Source: Polytrichum commune (Eukaryota > Streptophyta > Polytrichopsida > Polytrichales > Polytrichaceae). From it: DNA of 64,000 bases. Below are positions 9,780 through 22,610 of this stretch, one piece after another. The position numbers and the translations under genes were made by a program. The stretch covers positions 42,676,527 to 42,740,526 of the forward strand of contig OX485808.1 of NCBI GenBank assembly GCA_950295325.1. The letters are read 5' to 3'. The number at the start of each line of letters is the position of its first letter. Positions within the stretch are counted from its first letter, which is position 1. The notes under the pieces are model-generated. The model was not told the origin of the DNA. It did no database searches and saw only the letters and a list, made by a program, of their open reading frames with translations.

Positions 9780-11390
9780 CTCCACGATTAACGGATGTGA
9801 TGAAGTTGGACAATTCTCTTGGACGCTTGAAATTGATGTTGAATTGTCAAAGTGGTGAAGTTGGGGCACAAACCGCAACCATTGCATGCATTTCAAAAAT
9901 ATTTTGCATGATGAAAAAATTTGCCAAAAGCAACCGGTTGTGTCATTCGTAACTCTTGTAAACTCAAACGAACCTTTGAGCATTTCGGTTTTCAATCTTG
10001 CAAGCCTTTTATGAATATCAAGAAACGTGGGTCTTTTGGATGGATCTAAAGACCAACATTCATGCACTAATGATCTCAATACCTCTGAATAAGTTGCAGG
10101 GAGTTCTGGTCTCTCAAAGTTATGTATGTACTCCCGATAATCACAAAGCCTTTCAAAACAAGGTTTCTCTCCTGAAAGAATATCGGAACACAACATGCCG
10201 AAACTAAACACATCAGCTTTCAAAGCAGCCACCTCTGACAATTCATTCGCCATGGCCTCGGGCGCCATGTATCCGGAAGTCCCTATGTTTCGACCCGTGG
10301 GCACTTCTGGAGAATGCTTTACTTCCACCTTTGAAATACCAAAATCCAATAATTTCACATCAATGCATTCGAGATTAACCAATTGTGAATCATTTCGACG
10401 AGTCACAACAACATTTTTGGGCTTTAGGTCACGATGTGCTACCTTCATATCATGAAGGTAGCACATTCCATTTGCAATTTGTAACATAATGTCCATGGCA
10501 TCCATCTCTTTCAAAGGACCTTGTGCACTTAAATGATGTGCTAGGGTCGTTTCTCCAAATTCCATTACAAGCTCAAATTGGTTGTTGCCCTCATGAAAGC
10601 CACAACAAAAAAACTTGATGATATTCGGATGATTCAAACCTCCCAAAATACTTGCTTCTTTCCAAAATTGATCTTTTTCCTGAGGACTACGAATGTCGAT
10701 CACCTTTGTTGCACACCTCACACCACACCAAATTGTCAAGTATACAACTCCTCCATTACATGGTCCCAAAACCTTCAGGGGATCTCCATATTCCGGGCGA
10801 GGATAATTAGAAGGAAAAACAATATCATCCAATTCACCACCTTCAACGTGTTGTAGACTACTTAGATATTCTTCAAGGTACCTCACAAGTTTGCAATCTT
10901 TGCAATCCTTAGTGTTGCACGAGTCCAAATGCTTGGAAAGTCTTCCACATATCAAAGTTTGGTCCTCTTCAACTCCATTCGTGGATGTGGGGTAGAATGT
11001 CGTATTATCCTTGATAGCAAGAATTCTTTCCTTTTCATGGGCATTATAATGGCAGGATATCTCACACAATGTGTGGAAACAAGATTTGAAGTCCGAAAGT
11101 AATTCTCTAAACCACTCTTTATTGTTCAATTGCATCATTGTAGCATCAACCCATTTTTCATTGCAACATTCTTCAATTAGTACCCTTCCTTTGTTCACAT
11201 TTCTAAATAAATCTTTTTCTGCTTCGTGAAGTACTTGACTTGGACCATTGGTGATGTTGTGCAATATTTCCACACCCTTTCGAAAGTTGGAAAGCAAATT
11301 CTCACATTGCTTTCTATTCAATACTTCTTCCCTCGATAATATATCGGGAAATTCCACAATACCCATTGCTAGCCGCAAAACATTTGCCAT
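9780..11390 (-). CDS. Receptor gene 1 exon 1, N-terminal helical region plus TKL-type protein kinase
   Basis: The start ATG at 11390 opens a 537-codon exon ending GTGGAG before donor GTAAGAAG. Residues ~25-115 are predicted helical and Cys-rich (ECCNEKWVDATM, FRELLSDFKSCFHTL), and residues ~116-200 are a linker with CNTKDCKDC. The kinase covers ~206-472: a degenerate glycine loop (GPCNGG, 209-214), Lys in CATK (229), Glu in WKEAS (245), HRDLKPKN (319-326), DFG (349-351), APE (376-378). Catalytic residues are present, so activity is plausible. The family type (tyrosine kinase-like) is inferred from the HRDLKPKN form and APE region. In PNL receptors the kinase replaces the TIR or CC signalling domain. 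The upstream promoter is not identifiable. Confidence 0.9.
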
Positions 11391-13840
11391 TTTGAGAGGT
11401 ATGATATAGTTGTATATAATCTAAATCGCAATACTCAAGGTATTCTTCGCTTGAAGATCGTCTATAATTGTTGATAAGCAAGCTCACTAGAATTTAAACC
11501 TATAAATCCCACAACAAACATTAAATTCAAATGGAAAATTTACAACATTGACACTAATTGATGAATGAAGACATGACAATTCATAACAAGGTGTAGATGG
11601 TAATCTCTATTAGAATGTAAAATTTGATAAATAAGAACTGAAATTATTGAAGTGGTGAATGTATTAATTTACAACCGTGACAAACTCTGGCTCACCCCAT
11701 AACATCATTATAGATCATATGTGTTTAATTTTTCATGAAGCATTTGACATCAAACTTTTGTTCTTTATTAATGAGAATTACTTTTGCGATCAATTTGCCT
11801 CCCTTGGCATCCAATTGTATGACCGAACAACGTCCGAACGGTTTGATATAATGGTTTACTCTAGTTTTAAGAAAGATTCTTGATGATGCATGTATTTCAA
11901 ACAATCCACAAAACATCCGGCGAACTTTAATCTTAAGACTATCATGGTTGTGTGCACTAAGTTTTCCTCTTTCTTTTGCTTCCTAAAATCAACTTTCTTT
12001 CTCTCTTGATCTTTTCTTACTTGCTTACTTACTTGTATATATTTACATAATACAATTTTGTATGAATGTTAATTATATGAAAACCGCACATTATACAAAA
12101 ACTATTATATTGTTCACTTCAACTAGATCAATGTTATTATAGTACAATGGCACCTTTCAAATTTACCAAGTACCAACATCGCTTTTCACAACACTTGTAT
12201 TTTGCAAAATTAGTCGCATGAAAAACAAACTAACACATAAATAATTTAACATGATCAAACATTTTTGGACTTTCGCAAAATACCTCCATTATGCTGATAT
12301 CTATGAATAAGGAAAACAAAACAAATGTAAGTTCATGATTGTTATTGCTAATTGCATAGATGAATAAGGCTTACGTAGATCTTTAATTTACAAACATGTG
12401 CCTTAGCAAACAAGATGTGAAAAACTCAATACCATGCTTAAGGAATTTTGGATTGGAGATTCCGTTATCTAAATTTTCAAGTGTTGTGATTATGGATGGA
12501 TGGTACAATCCCATTTCATGTAGCAATACAATACGTGAGATGATGACCATTTTCCCATCCATACCATTGGAGATGGACAAAATTCCATAATGCTACAAAT
12601 TAACCATTGAACTTTTCATTCCGTTGACATCGGATATTTTGTGCAACTTCATGTTAACTAAGTCTAAACATAAATCATGAGTAGAGGTTGACATGGTTCA
12701 TTGAAGTCCAACATTCATTCCATCACTAACCTAAGCTAGGTATTGACAATGGCAATTCTCAAAGTCAAAAAAATACGTAGCATTCCCATTCCTTGTGTTT
12801 CATCAAATCAATTTGTGTCATCATCTACATGACAACGACAAGGATAACAATCTAACCATATTCTTCAACATCCTATCACCAAGGAACGTGACAACTACCC
12901 GAGAAAATGTTCAACTTCATAAAGGGAGAATGCATACCTAGACATGAAGACGACTTCGATATACTAGGATCGCCTTTTTAACGCGCAACCAATTCTCACA
13001 AGACATCTTGAACTAAAAGGCAATTCAAAATGTCCTCCCTCCTTCCAAAGCTCTTGCAAATAGGAAAGATCTCTAGTAATGTCCATGCTCCACCTTGTCA
13101 ATGTGCACAAATATCATGACCTATGTTGGTTTTGTAGTAGAATCCCCAACATAATTTTTGCTTTACTATGATGCAGTTGGATTACCAATGAGTAGGTTAA
13201 CCTTCAGAATCCCAACCCTCGCTACATCCACAACGAGTTCAAAATTAGGAGATATACACAATACAAGAAAGACTAGAAGAGGTGACAAACACATATAAAC
13301 AACAAGCCCAATGAGAACACACCACATGTTCTAGTCACTTTATGATATAAGACTCTATCATATGCATGTGATCATTTGTAGATTGATGCTTATTTGTTAG
13401 GAATGACATCCATTTTCAACTGTAACATATGACAAGGATTGTAATCACAAGTAGACACCAAAATCATGTGTAATGATGAGATTCAACTATTTGCTCAAAA
13501 TGTAGACATCAACCTATATTTAATATGGAACATAATCAAAGGAGAGAGAGCAATTTAAGTTTTATTTTATTTATTGATTCTAAATTGCAAGGACTATGGG
13601 TAAATAGGAAATCCTTATTTTGTGAATATACGGACGCCTGCAACGTTACAAGTAAACAATTTTTTGTATTTTCTACTAAGGGCAACTATACGCAGTGTCA
13701 CAAAACGCCATACACTTTGGTTTTCAAAGTCCATTCTTCATAATGAAATGACGCATCTAAGTTGGAAAAAATGTTGTTCGGCCCACTCAACCCATCTAAC
13801 CCCTTAATCTTTGGACTGCATTAATCCTAGTCCCATTCCC
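11391..13840. other. Upstream of receptor gene 1; no further gene recognised
   Basis: AT-rich sequence that should hold the promoter and 5' UTR of the minus-strand receptor gene. TATA-like strings lie within 35 bp of the ATG (near 11410-11420), too close to be assigned with confidence. The rest has only short ORFs under 75 codons with no recognisable motifs. Confidence 0.45.
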
Positions 13841-13842
13841 CT

Positions 13843-13997
13843 TTCTATATCTCACTTTCACCAATGCCGGCTTAGATTTGCTCAAACTAGGGCAACCTCC
13901 GAATACTTTGAGCTTCGGTTCAAACATTGTCAAATTAAAGCATCAATCTCCTGATAGTTGCAAGCTCCAACTCTCAACTTAAGCTCTAGTGTAAATC
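13843..13997 (+). repeat. Local duplicated segment, copy 1
   Basis: This segment and 14673-14836 share an ordered set of short matches: TATCTCACTTT near the left, TTGCTCAAAC, ACTTTG-GCTT, and CTCTAGTGTAA at the right. They look like diverged direct copies about 830 bp apart. Nature unknown; no coding frame is preserved. Confidence 0.5.
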
Positions 13998-14672
13998 ATG
14001 TTGTAATTCGGAAACTTATTTATGTTGAGTTCAGTGAAGTGGGTGACACCTTTTGTTTCCAAGCTAAGGCATGGGATTCCATCCACATTGACGTAGAGCA
14101 ACTTTTGGAAGGCCAACAATGGAAATTTGTATTGGTGGTTGTTATTGGTGTCATCAACAAATTAATGTGATGAAAGACATGGGAATCCTCAACAACTTAT
14201 TTGTATTTTGAGAATATTTGTTCTCATCATCAAAGTTGTGCTCAATAAAAGGCACGCTTTTCAACTTAAACAAGATTGAGTAACTCTTGTGGTGAAGCCA
14301 AGACAAAAATTTGAGAGCAACCCGAGACCTAAAAAGTTGTGGATGAGCCTTTCAAAGCATACGCACACCATGTGGCCATGCTGGTCTCTGCATGGAATGT
14401 TGTTCGCGTTGTGACAACTTCCCTATTTATAAAGCCACGATCACCAATATTGTGCAACACAAGCTTTAGCTTTACGAACAATGCATGGATGCGAGACTCA
14501 TCCGGGAGGAACATGATTCTCAATCATACAATCATGATGTTCACCACCTACTTCTTTCTTCGACGCGGCACTTGACAACAATCTTGTTTCATTGAAAAGC
14601 CACTCTTATGAACCTTTTAACTCATCGACTCATTAGTTGTATTTGTCTTAGTTGTATTACTACCATTCCTGC

Positions 14673-14836
14673 TTTCATATCTCACTTTAGCCATGGCCAC
14701 TTTACACTTGCTCAAACCATGGAGAGCTCCAGGTTTGGTCGAACTCTCATTACTTTGGGCTTGGGATGGAAGCTCGCCCAAAAACAACCATTAGACCCAC
14801 GAAAATCATAATATCTCAACTCCGGCTCTAGTGTAA
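14673..14836 (+). repeat. Local duplicated segment, copy 2
   Basis: Diverged direct copy of 13843-13997 (see that entry). Ends in GGCTCTAGTGTAAGAGG. Confidence 0.5.
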
Positions 14837-16290
14837 GAGGGGTCTAAGAACACCAACCATTTCTAATTCTATTCCATTGTTGCATTCCAATAACAACGTG
14901 TACCATGGAATCATTACATGGAGCTCGTAACTGCTTGGAATTCCATAAGGCTCCTACTTGAGGATGTCCACTAATTGCCCTAACCAACACAACATCTGAG
15001 CAATTAACCGCAAACACAAAAGTAGCACACAACACAAAGGACCAAAGGTTTGGGATTGTCCGAATGCTTACTTTGTGAAGGTGGAACCCTCCATTTCTGA
15101 AACATATAGTAATTGTGGCCAGTAGCCGTGCCACTTCACATCTCCACCCACCAAATCCTCCACAGTGCCTCCCACGTCCAAGCCAAAGATCTTCTGTAAA
15201 GCAAACATGTTACTAAGTGCTTCAAACCTTCGTCACCCACAATATACCGAGGATTTTCCCAACACCCAACAATGTTATATGAATGTGACCAAATAATCGA
15301 GTAATGGAAGAGTCCAACATCACATTGTAAGAGTAGGATTAAGAACCCACAGTCCCTGCTACCTGCTCCACAATTCTATTCACAAAAAAAAAATGTTGTA
15401 GAGGACCAGCCACACAAAAGAGTTCCTCCTTGAACCTAAACCTCACCTCAAACCCCAACACACGCTTGCGTTGCAAACTCACAAGTGCCTACCGAGATTG
15501 TCAAGCCGCGAAGTAAATGGAGAATCCGCCACTTGATGTGCACATTGTCAGTGCAGATAATCACATGTTGTTGTTGCAGATTGTCTTCGCCCTTGCCTTG
15601 CCACAAACCCCAATGGTCGTGTCCCTATAGCTCGGTAAAGGCTAAATTCGGCGCCCTGGGCACGAACGGCCCCTCGTAATCACGGGGTTGTCGCCACTGC
15701 CCAACCCCCTAACCCCTAAAGCCCTAAACCTCCGCATCTCATCTTGAAGATCCGAAATCCAATATAATATATATGTTCACTTTCACTTCAAACTGTCTAC
15801 CAAAACAAGTGTCCAAGACATGTCAAAGAAGAACCACCAATTTCTTGAACAACATCATAAACCTTGATTGAAGGGATGGCAAATGTAAATCCCATTTCAA
15901 TCATTCATGTTACACCACCTAATGACATGTGAAGCCACTACCACAATTCACTCACATAATTTTGCAAGTTACAATGTAGACGTACATGGACTTTCCTGAA
16001 AGTTCCCATAATATAATTCAGATGGTAGTACTTAGCAAAAGAAAAATTCCCTCGTGGCCTACTCTTGTGCGCAACATATACACCCTCCATGACAAGGGAT
16101 TTTCCAGTCAGACTGATTAAATATTCCTCTACAAGAGAGACAAATTACAGGACAACATCCTAAACGCAACAACGTCAATATTAAAGTAGCTGATAGAGTC
16201 TGCCAGCATAAATTCACATATTGCAGGTAGTCAATCCATACAACAATTGCATATTTACCCTGAATTTTGACGAAGGCATATATACAAAAT
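14837..16290. other. Intergenic downstream of the START pseudogene; no gene seen
   Basis: I looked here on the minus strand for the continuation of the START-domain gene (the conserved WLPW / RYWRR region and beyond) and did not find it. Short ORFs only. Confidence 0.45.
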
Positions 16291-16293
16291 ATC

Positions 16294-17164
16294 TTAATGA
16301 CCATCCACAACTTCGATAATTGATGCGCTTCCCACTATGTGGTCCCATCTGCACATGATTTTGCTTGTTATTGAAGAAGCTGACCTATCTAAATATAATA
16401 AGCAAACTCAAACTATCATGTCATTGAACCAAAGTGCAACGAGCAAGTATTCCTATACTTGCATATATTACCCATTGATAGAGCAAGGTGAAAGAGTATA
16501 CAACACTCTTGGTCTAACAATTCCATTTCAAATATAGTAGACTGGAACTGAAGTTGCTAGTGCTTACTGTTGGCGTTCCGACCCATAATCCATTATGAGA
16601 TTAAAGATTTGATCAACTGGAGCCTTCACCACCCTAATTGCTTCCATCACTGGCAGCTGAAACAGTTTACAACAAAAAGAGTAGTCAACAAATGCTGATG
16701 CCTTCCACAAAAACATTTGGTTTGTATTAGCAGTCATCTTCAGTTGAAGACGTGCCCAGTTGACCATGGAACTGCAAAAAGTACAGAGGGCATACCCTGT
16801 TGCAAACACCAAGCTTACCTTATACTTGAAAGGGAAATTTGCAGTCTCCTCAAAATATCTCAACCTTGCATATCAATTATATGGTACTAGTGATCCTCTG
16901 TTATTTTACCAACTGCCAGGCAATTCAACCTATCACCTCATCAGCACGAACTCGAGGATAGTTTGACAACATTTCAATGGCATAGAATCATAAAGTAAAA
17001 TAGACTCAGTGTGACATCATGGAACACTTTCAAGAATGTTGACACTGGAGGAGATGTAAGGGGTACCATTTTCACAGTGTGCTAACTTCCACTTTGATGC
17101 AGTGCCAGAATTTGGTGATTGAGTTTCTGCAAATCCACCAAGAATGAAGCTCTTGGAGAGGGTT
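16294..17164 (-). pseudogene. Exons of an EDR2-like START-domain gene, disabled
   Basis: Four minus-strand pieces with splice sites can be ordered. A: 17164-17067, ending SKWKLAHCENG with donor GTACC. B: 16864-16819, LRYFEETANFPFKYK with donor GTAAGC. C: 16656-16568, acceptor TTTCAG, LPVMEAIRVVKAPVDQIF with donor GTAAGC. D: 16348-16297, acceptor TGCAG, QWDHIVGSASIIEVVDGH followed by TAA at 16294-16296. Together they follow the pattern of the EDR2-family START domain (WKL..C.NGLR.FEE, A..VV.A...IF.L.M, WD...S.IE.VDGH), which binds lipids in plants. Joining A to B puts a TGA in frame, consistent with a lost base at the exon B start, and D runs into a stop where the family continues. Upstream PH and downstream DUF1336 parts are not visible, so this is a gene fragment. 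Confidence 0.7.
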
Positions 17165-19054
17165 CTACAGATACCAACAACGAATTTAGTGACATTTAGT
17201 TATGGCAGAAAACCAAGAGAAGGATTTGGTTGTCATTTTACACTCAAAAACCGAGGTACTTAGCATATAGTAGTGCAAGCCAATCATTTACGTATGTACA
17301 TATATATAGAGCAGCTCTGGAGCAATCTCGTGAGGATCTTGTATCCGTAAACCTGAGAAACGTAAGACTAAGATACATACGGTTTGAGCTCCGTTCGTCT
17401 TACCACATATAATGTCTTGTAAGTCTAGAGCATGTCTAGAAATTTACATGAAGATTGTACTGCCATATCAAGAATTGAATTTAATGCAGCAGCTGACAAA
17501 AATTCTTGCTTCAATCCAGCACCTACAAGGTTCACAAGAATGGCAGGGCGAACTAACCTACCAGGTTGTAGCTTGAATGACGACACCCAAAATAAATAGC
17601 TCGAAAGGAGTACAATGGTTCAAAGCTCGATGATTGAAAGGTTGAAGCTTTAACAGTGATTTGCAAGACCTCAAAACCATGTTGCAGCCTTACAAGCGTG
17701 CCAGGGGATGACCACACTTGCACTTGCAACTCAAGAGGGAAAAAGTAGGACTCACAAAGTCTACCACAGGAAAGGGTTTTATCATTATTAACAAAAACAT
17801 AGAAACTTAAAAAGCAGTGCTAAATTGAAAACAACTTCGTGGCGATGTACAAGTTTAAACTATGGAGTCCACAGATCTCCTTCGATCTCATGGTTACAGA
17901 TATCAATAGCCCAAGTAAAGCTTCGTGGCCAAATAGGGAGAGAGACAAATCTTGCAAAAGAGCACATTTTGAGCCAGCATAGAGTTCCTTTGGTGCCAGA
18001 TGCGCCCAAATGTAGCACATAAGTTATCTCCAAAGTCTCAAGAGCAACGGGCCAAAACTAAAGAAACTGTCTACCAGAACAACAACCTCACACATCAACT
18101 CATATACTCTATGAAGACACAGATCAGATCAGGAAGGCCACATACATTGTTAGAGCACACACATCAAAGCGCCACACAACCCCGATCTAACACACTCCAT
18201 CCGACCAACACATACTTAGATGAGGACGCCAACTCCAACTGAAATCTTCAACTTCAAGTGAAAACCTAAGAGACTCCATACCCACAGTCAAGTGAAAACG
18301 TTAGATCTCCATACCTCCTTCAAGTGTTGTTTTGGAAACACACGCACAGACACGTTTGGTGTCTCCTCCAACCAAAACCTTAGATCGACATCATGGTGAA
18401 CCAAACGACAAGCAGAAAGAGAAGGCGGTTGGAGCGGTGTTGTGTGAGAGAAGACGCGGAGTACCACGGCCCACGCGCATCAAGCGGCTTCGCCAATGAA
18501 TGCAAGGATTGTGTTTTTTTATTCTTATAATGCTATCATTGGTATTCATTGTGAAGTACGCAACCACCCACTGTGAGACCAAAAAGTAGAGCACTAAGTG
18601 CTTGGAGTTGGATGCTTCTACCTTAGGGCCAAGTTCCATGTACCGATTCCGGTCCATTTTTTTTTAAATAAATGGGTGGGCCCGTGAAAAGAGGGGTTAG
18701 ACATGTGGGAAGCATTGAATGCGGCGGCTCGAGGTTGGACTTGGACAATGTGGCTTTGGTCAAATCTATATGGGGTCACATCTAGTCTTGGTTTTTGGAT
18801 ATTATATATGTTTAGGTAGATGTGCCAAAAGCACCTAGTATGTCATTTTTAACAACAAGGAAGTACTCAATTTAAGCCTATTTAAGTTTTTGTTTTTAGG
18901 TCTAGAATCAAGTGGTGAGTAGTTTCGGATTCAATGCATCTATGTATTTGAACTCATCCATTATGACTCGAAGAGTTATAGTAGAAATAATTTCCTTATA
19001 AGTTGAGGGCTAGAATCTTGGATGCTATTTCTAAAATAAATTTATGTGGAAAAA
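17165..19054. other. No confident gene; one transposon terminus at 18605
   Basis: Possible further exons of the START gene were sought on the minus strand and not found. At 18605 a TTAGGGCCAAGTTCCATG terminus occurs, also seen in reverse at 30646-30667, both next to a T-rich run and ATGGGTG. These look like the same end of one DNA-transposon family (GGGCC start after TTA suggests PIF/Harbinger type), with no partner end identified. Confidence 0.4.
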
Positions 19055-19281
19055 GTACACTAAGTAGTGTATTGAGTGTCACTTACTATTTGGAACTACA
19101 CAATGCTATAACTATGTATTCTATAGCTCTGTTTTTTTTTTGCCAACAAAGGTCAAAGTGGTTGTTTGGACATTGTAAAACATTAACATCTTTACTTGAT
19201 AAATATATGTACATAAATAGGGAAATATGTAGCATGTGTAACTCCAAATAGTATGTGACACTCAATAAAATAGTTATTGTA
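19055..19281. mobile_element. Small MITE, TACTATTTGGA family
   Basis: About 227 bp with inverted ends: left GTACACTAAG...GAGTGTCACTTACTATTTGGA, right (reverse) a similar TACTATTTGGAGTTACAC and CTACAATAAC end. It is shared with 32616-32836 and more distantly 37803-38012 and 51825. It has an internal T-run and no ORF. Target duplication not resolved. Confidence 0.6.
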
Positions 19282-19299
19282 GTTTCTAGGTTGTAAAAT

Positions 19300-20300
19300 A
19301 GGTCATTCCAATTTCACCTTCCCCATGAATGAGTTTACATAGACATTATAAATCTCTAGCCTCATGTAGGATTTCACCTCCCAACACCCACCATTGGTGG
19401 TGCAATACATATCTACCCCAATAGGTAGATACTATATGTATACATATATAAACCTATAGGGGTAGACCTTTGATATTTAGATATATTAATAAACCTATGA
19501 TTATTGCTAAATTAAACTATGATTCATGCAAAGTAATTCAACACTTTGACTTTGATTTAGGTGTTAATTAGATGTTAAACCCCGGGGGGTTTATGCAAGC
19601 ATTAATGTTTTCACTCTCCTTGATGGTAGGTGTTGTGAATATGTACTCCCTCATACATGTTGAGGATACATACAACAATTAAAGTTACCATATAGGGCAT
19701 TACTCAAACCCAACATTGAACCTCAAACCAACACTATGCACCTCAGTCAAACATTTTGGGGCTCTTAATTATATGACTTACAATACATAGTGTTGGTTTT
19801 TGGGTGTGCATGCTTTGATTAAACCTTTTTTTGCAATTCGTGGATTTCATTTGATAAATTAATTTCACTCCATGAAACAAGAAAGTCCATCATAGGATAA
19901 TCCCACCAATTAGAGTTTATTGAAGTTCTTGGATCTTGATACAAATAGCCTCACAATGTGGGAATAAATAAATAAAAATTTAACATAGATGTTCTTTTAT
20001 GGATTGACGTGAATGAGAGTGCGTTCATCTGACCTAGTCATGTTCTTTTAGGATAGGGTGTCACACTATGGGAATTGTGCGGTCTTATCACCAGTTTTTT
20101 TCAAGAATAATGATATAAAATTTATGAATGTGGATTCACCATCTACCATATTCGTAGATTGTAAAGCTATCTAGTGAAATATAGCCACAATGTATACTTG
20201 ATGTAGTGTGGCCCACATTATTCATTATCAACCCACACAATGATAGTGCAATATGTTCACACTTGTTGATGCAACATGACAATTCATGAAGGCAATTTTA
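19300..20300 (-). repeat. Uncharacterised interspersed repeat, inverted copy
   Basis: The reverse complement of this stretch matches 34880-37060 in order, once the solo LTR inserted there is removed: TTTCACCTTCCC and AACACCCACCAT parts, the TTGATGGTAGGTGTTGTGAA block near 19620, the CACACTATGGGAATTGTG block near 20060 and the GTGTGGCCCACAT block near 20210. It has no ORF and no recognised terminal structure. It could be a non-autonomous element or retroelement relic. Confidence 0.75.
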
Positions 20301-22610
20301 AATTATAGTGAACATCCCAAGAAGTCAACAATGTCTAAAAATCCCAAGTCTTTTGGTTGAATGACCTACTCACAAATGTCTTGTATTTTTGTAAATTATG
20401 TAAAAATGAAGAAGAAAAGAGTTGATGTGCCCAAGAGAAATTTTTGAAGGCCATATACTAGTACCACCATTTTCCCTTGAAGCAAACTTAACATTATGTA
20501 AGGCTATCAAAAGGCTATTGTGATGTTTAAATGTCCTTAAAATTGTGTGAATCTCCCTATTTACTCCTTGCAATACATGGACCCTTGGGATCAATGACAA
20601 ATTTCGTTGAAGATATAGAGTTTACTAAAAGAATGAAAGTAAGCATCCAAATATCATGTCACTACATAGCCTCCCAAAAAATTACATATTGAATGGAAAT
20701 GAATTTTATAAATACTAATCATGGGATACTTTAATTGTCATGAGAACTTGGCTAAATTTTAAATGGATGTAATCTCATCATTCGTCCATAGTAACAAAGT
20801 CTTGCTAAAATATGTGTCTTAATAATGGCCACTACTATCACTTGCATTCTTATATTAAAGTCTTCCACATGCCAACACTTAGAAGGTTGAATACATTACT
20901 ACATATTCCTAACTTTGTGGTTATCCAACCAATACCATCACATTGTTTTATTCATTGTAAGAAAAAGAAAATTAGCTAATGAGTTTGAAGCAAAATTTGG
21001 AATGTTTTGGGCAAAATGAGTTCAGGGTTGACATACCATATGTATTTTACTACCACACTAAATCATGTACATAGTACAATGGTAAACCACATGATCCACG
21101 TAGTGTCATGTAGTTGCCATAACTCTCATAACAAGAATGAGAAAGTTGTCTACTTGTAAGGTTACTAATATAGGCATGCATTGTCCTTTATACTTGACAC
21201 ATATTCTTAATCGGTCACCCCACCTTTCCATAAATGCAGAGAATGGTGTGATGATAAATTGGCACCACCACCAATTATATGTTTGTATATTAGAATTGCA
21301 TACTATTGAGAACCAGCGGTTAGTTATAGATGAACCGGTTGAGTATGAGAAATAACTGGTTGAAATTGAAGACTTCAGGAGAATCACTGATCATTCTAGA
21401 GGAATCTATAGAACATACCTTAAATGAACGAAAGCAAAATCGGAAGATGTCAACATGGAACCAACTTGATTTAGAATCACTAGGATCTTGACCGACTATG
21501 CCCAAAATCTTTCCGGGCATTGGTTGGGATTCTCCTTCTATTGAGAACCTTAAATGAAGGAAATGAATGAGCACAAAATACATTAAAGTGGTGAAGGGTC
21601 TTATCACAAAAAGTGCTTAGGTTAGATATCTTTGGTTCACATTTAGATATTGTAAGTTTCTTTATGCTAATCATACTTTGAGCCATACAATATGATGTTG
21701 TGAATGGTTTTGAGGATTCGTGGTGTGTCAAATGCCTTACTGCCAGTAGGAGTGTTATGTGGAAGTTTAGAGCCAATATGGGTATTATTACTTGATACCC
21801 TATGGGTCAATGGGTGGTTTTTTTTTTTTTTTTTTTTTTTTTTTTCACAATGGTTTGCTTTAGGTTACCTTTTGCAATTGAATCTTTTCAATTTGTACCC
21901 AAAATAAATTTAAAAACTTTGAGCCACACTTTACTCGTAGTTGAAATTTAGCAGTTCCAATATAGTTCAAGGTTCATTTGGGCAAGGTTTTGGAAAATCC
22001 TAAAGGTACCAGGTTTGTCTAGGCAAGGTATTACAATAATCATTATAGTTTGGGTAAGGTAAAAATTATACATGGACAATGTTGCTTATGAATAAATAAA
22101 AATTGAATGCTCATGTTTCACACTCTTTATTGCATGAATATCCATATCTTAACCTAAACTCACTCTACCAATATTCTTATCATTTATTGGATTAACATTA
22201 TTCTTATTAATCATGTTCGCATTACCATATAGCAAATCCAAATTTGAGAAGCTGTAAGGTAGATGGGTCTTAAATGGTGAATTTCTTTTACCAACTAACT
22301 CACTTTTCATAGGATGTTAAATACATGATTAGGAGAAGATAGTTAACAAATTTATATTGAGGACGTACCAACTTTCTTCACTTCTTTTAGATCATAAGAA
22401 TATCCTATTCATTATCAAAGTGAAGAGTCTCATACTCGTTAAATGATCATAAATGTTCCTTAGTTTTGTTGACTTTTGATCCTCAAATAAATATGGTAGA
22501 TTGACCAAGTAATCCAATCTCTTCTTAATACTTTAAAATTCACATTTGATAATATCCATGAAACTTTTCATACTAAAGAGTGGCACTCTTTCCATCTTTT
22601 GAGGAAGAAA
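20301..22610. other. Intergenic; long T tract, no gene recognised
   Basis: AT-rich. A run of 28 T residues spans 21818-21845, which could be the tail of a minus-strand retroposed sequence, though no target duplication was found. Short ORFs on both strands (for example 21480-21776 minus) have no recognisable motifs. Confidence 0.45.

Larger units (their letters stand above)
4790..11390 (-). other. Receptor gene 1 locus: protein kinase-NB-ARC-LRR (PNL-class NLR)
   Basis: Three exons on the minus strand can be joined by clean GT-AG introns in phase 0: exon 1 11390-9780 (537 codons), intron 9779-9654 (126 bp), exon 2 9653-8622 (344 codons), intron 8621-8454 (168 bp), exon 3 from 8453. The domain order kinase, NB-ARC, LRR is the PNL class reported from mosses, a family of intracellular immune receptors. 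The natural end is taken as the stop at 4790-4792 because gene 2 has a stop at the same codon. Between exon 3's start and that stop there are three lesions: TGA at 7938-7940, TAG at 6849-6851 and one extra T near 5428. As read, translation would end after 1052 residues, keeping kinase and NB-ARC but losing nearly all LRRs. Confidence 0.85.
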
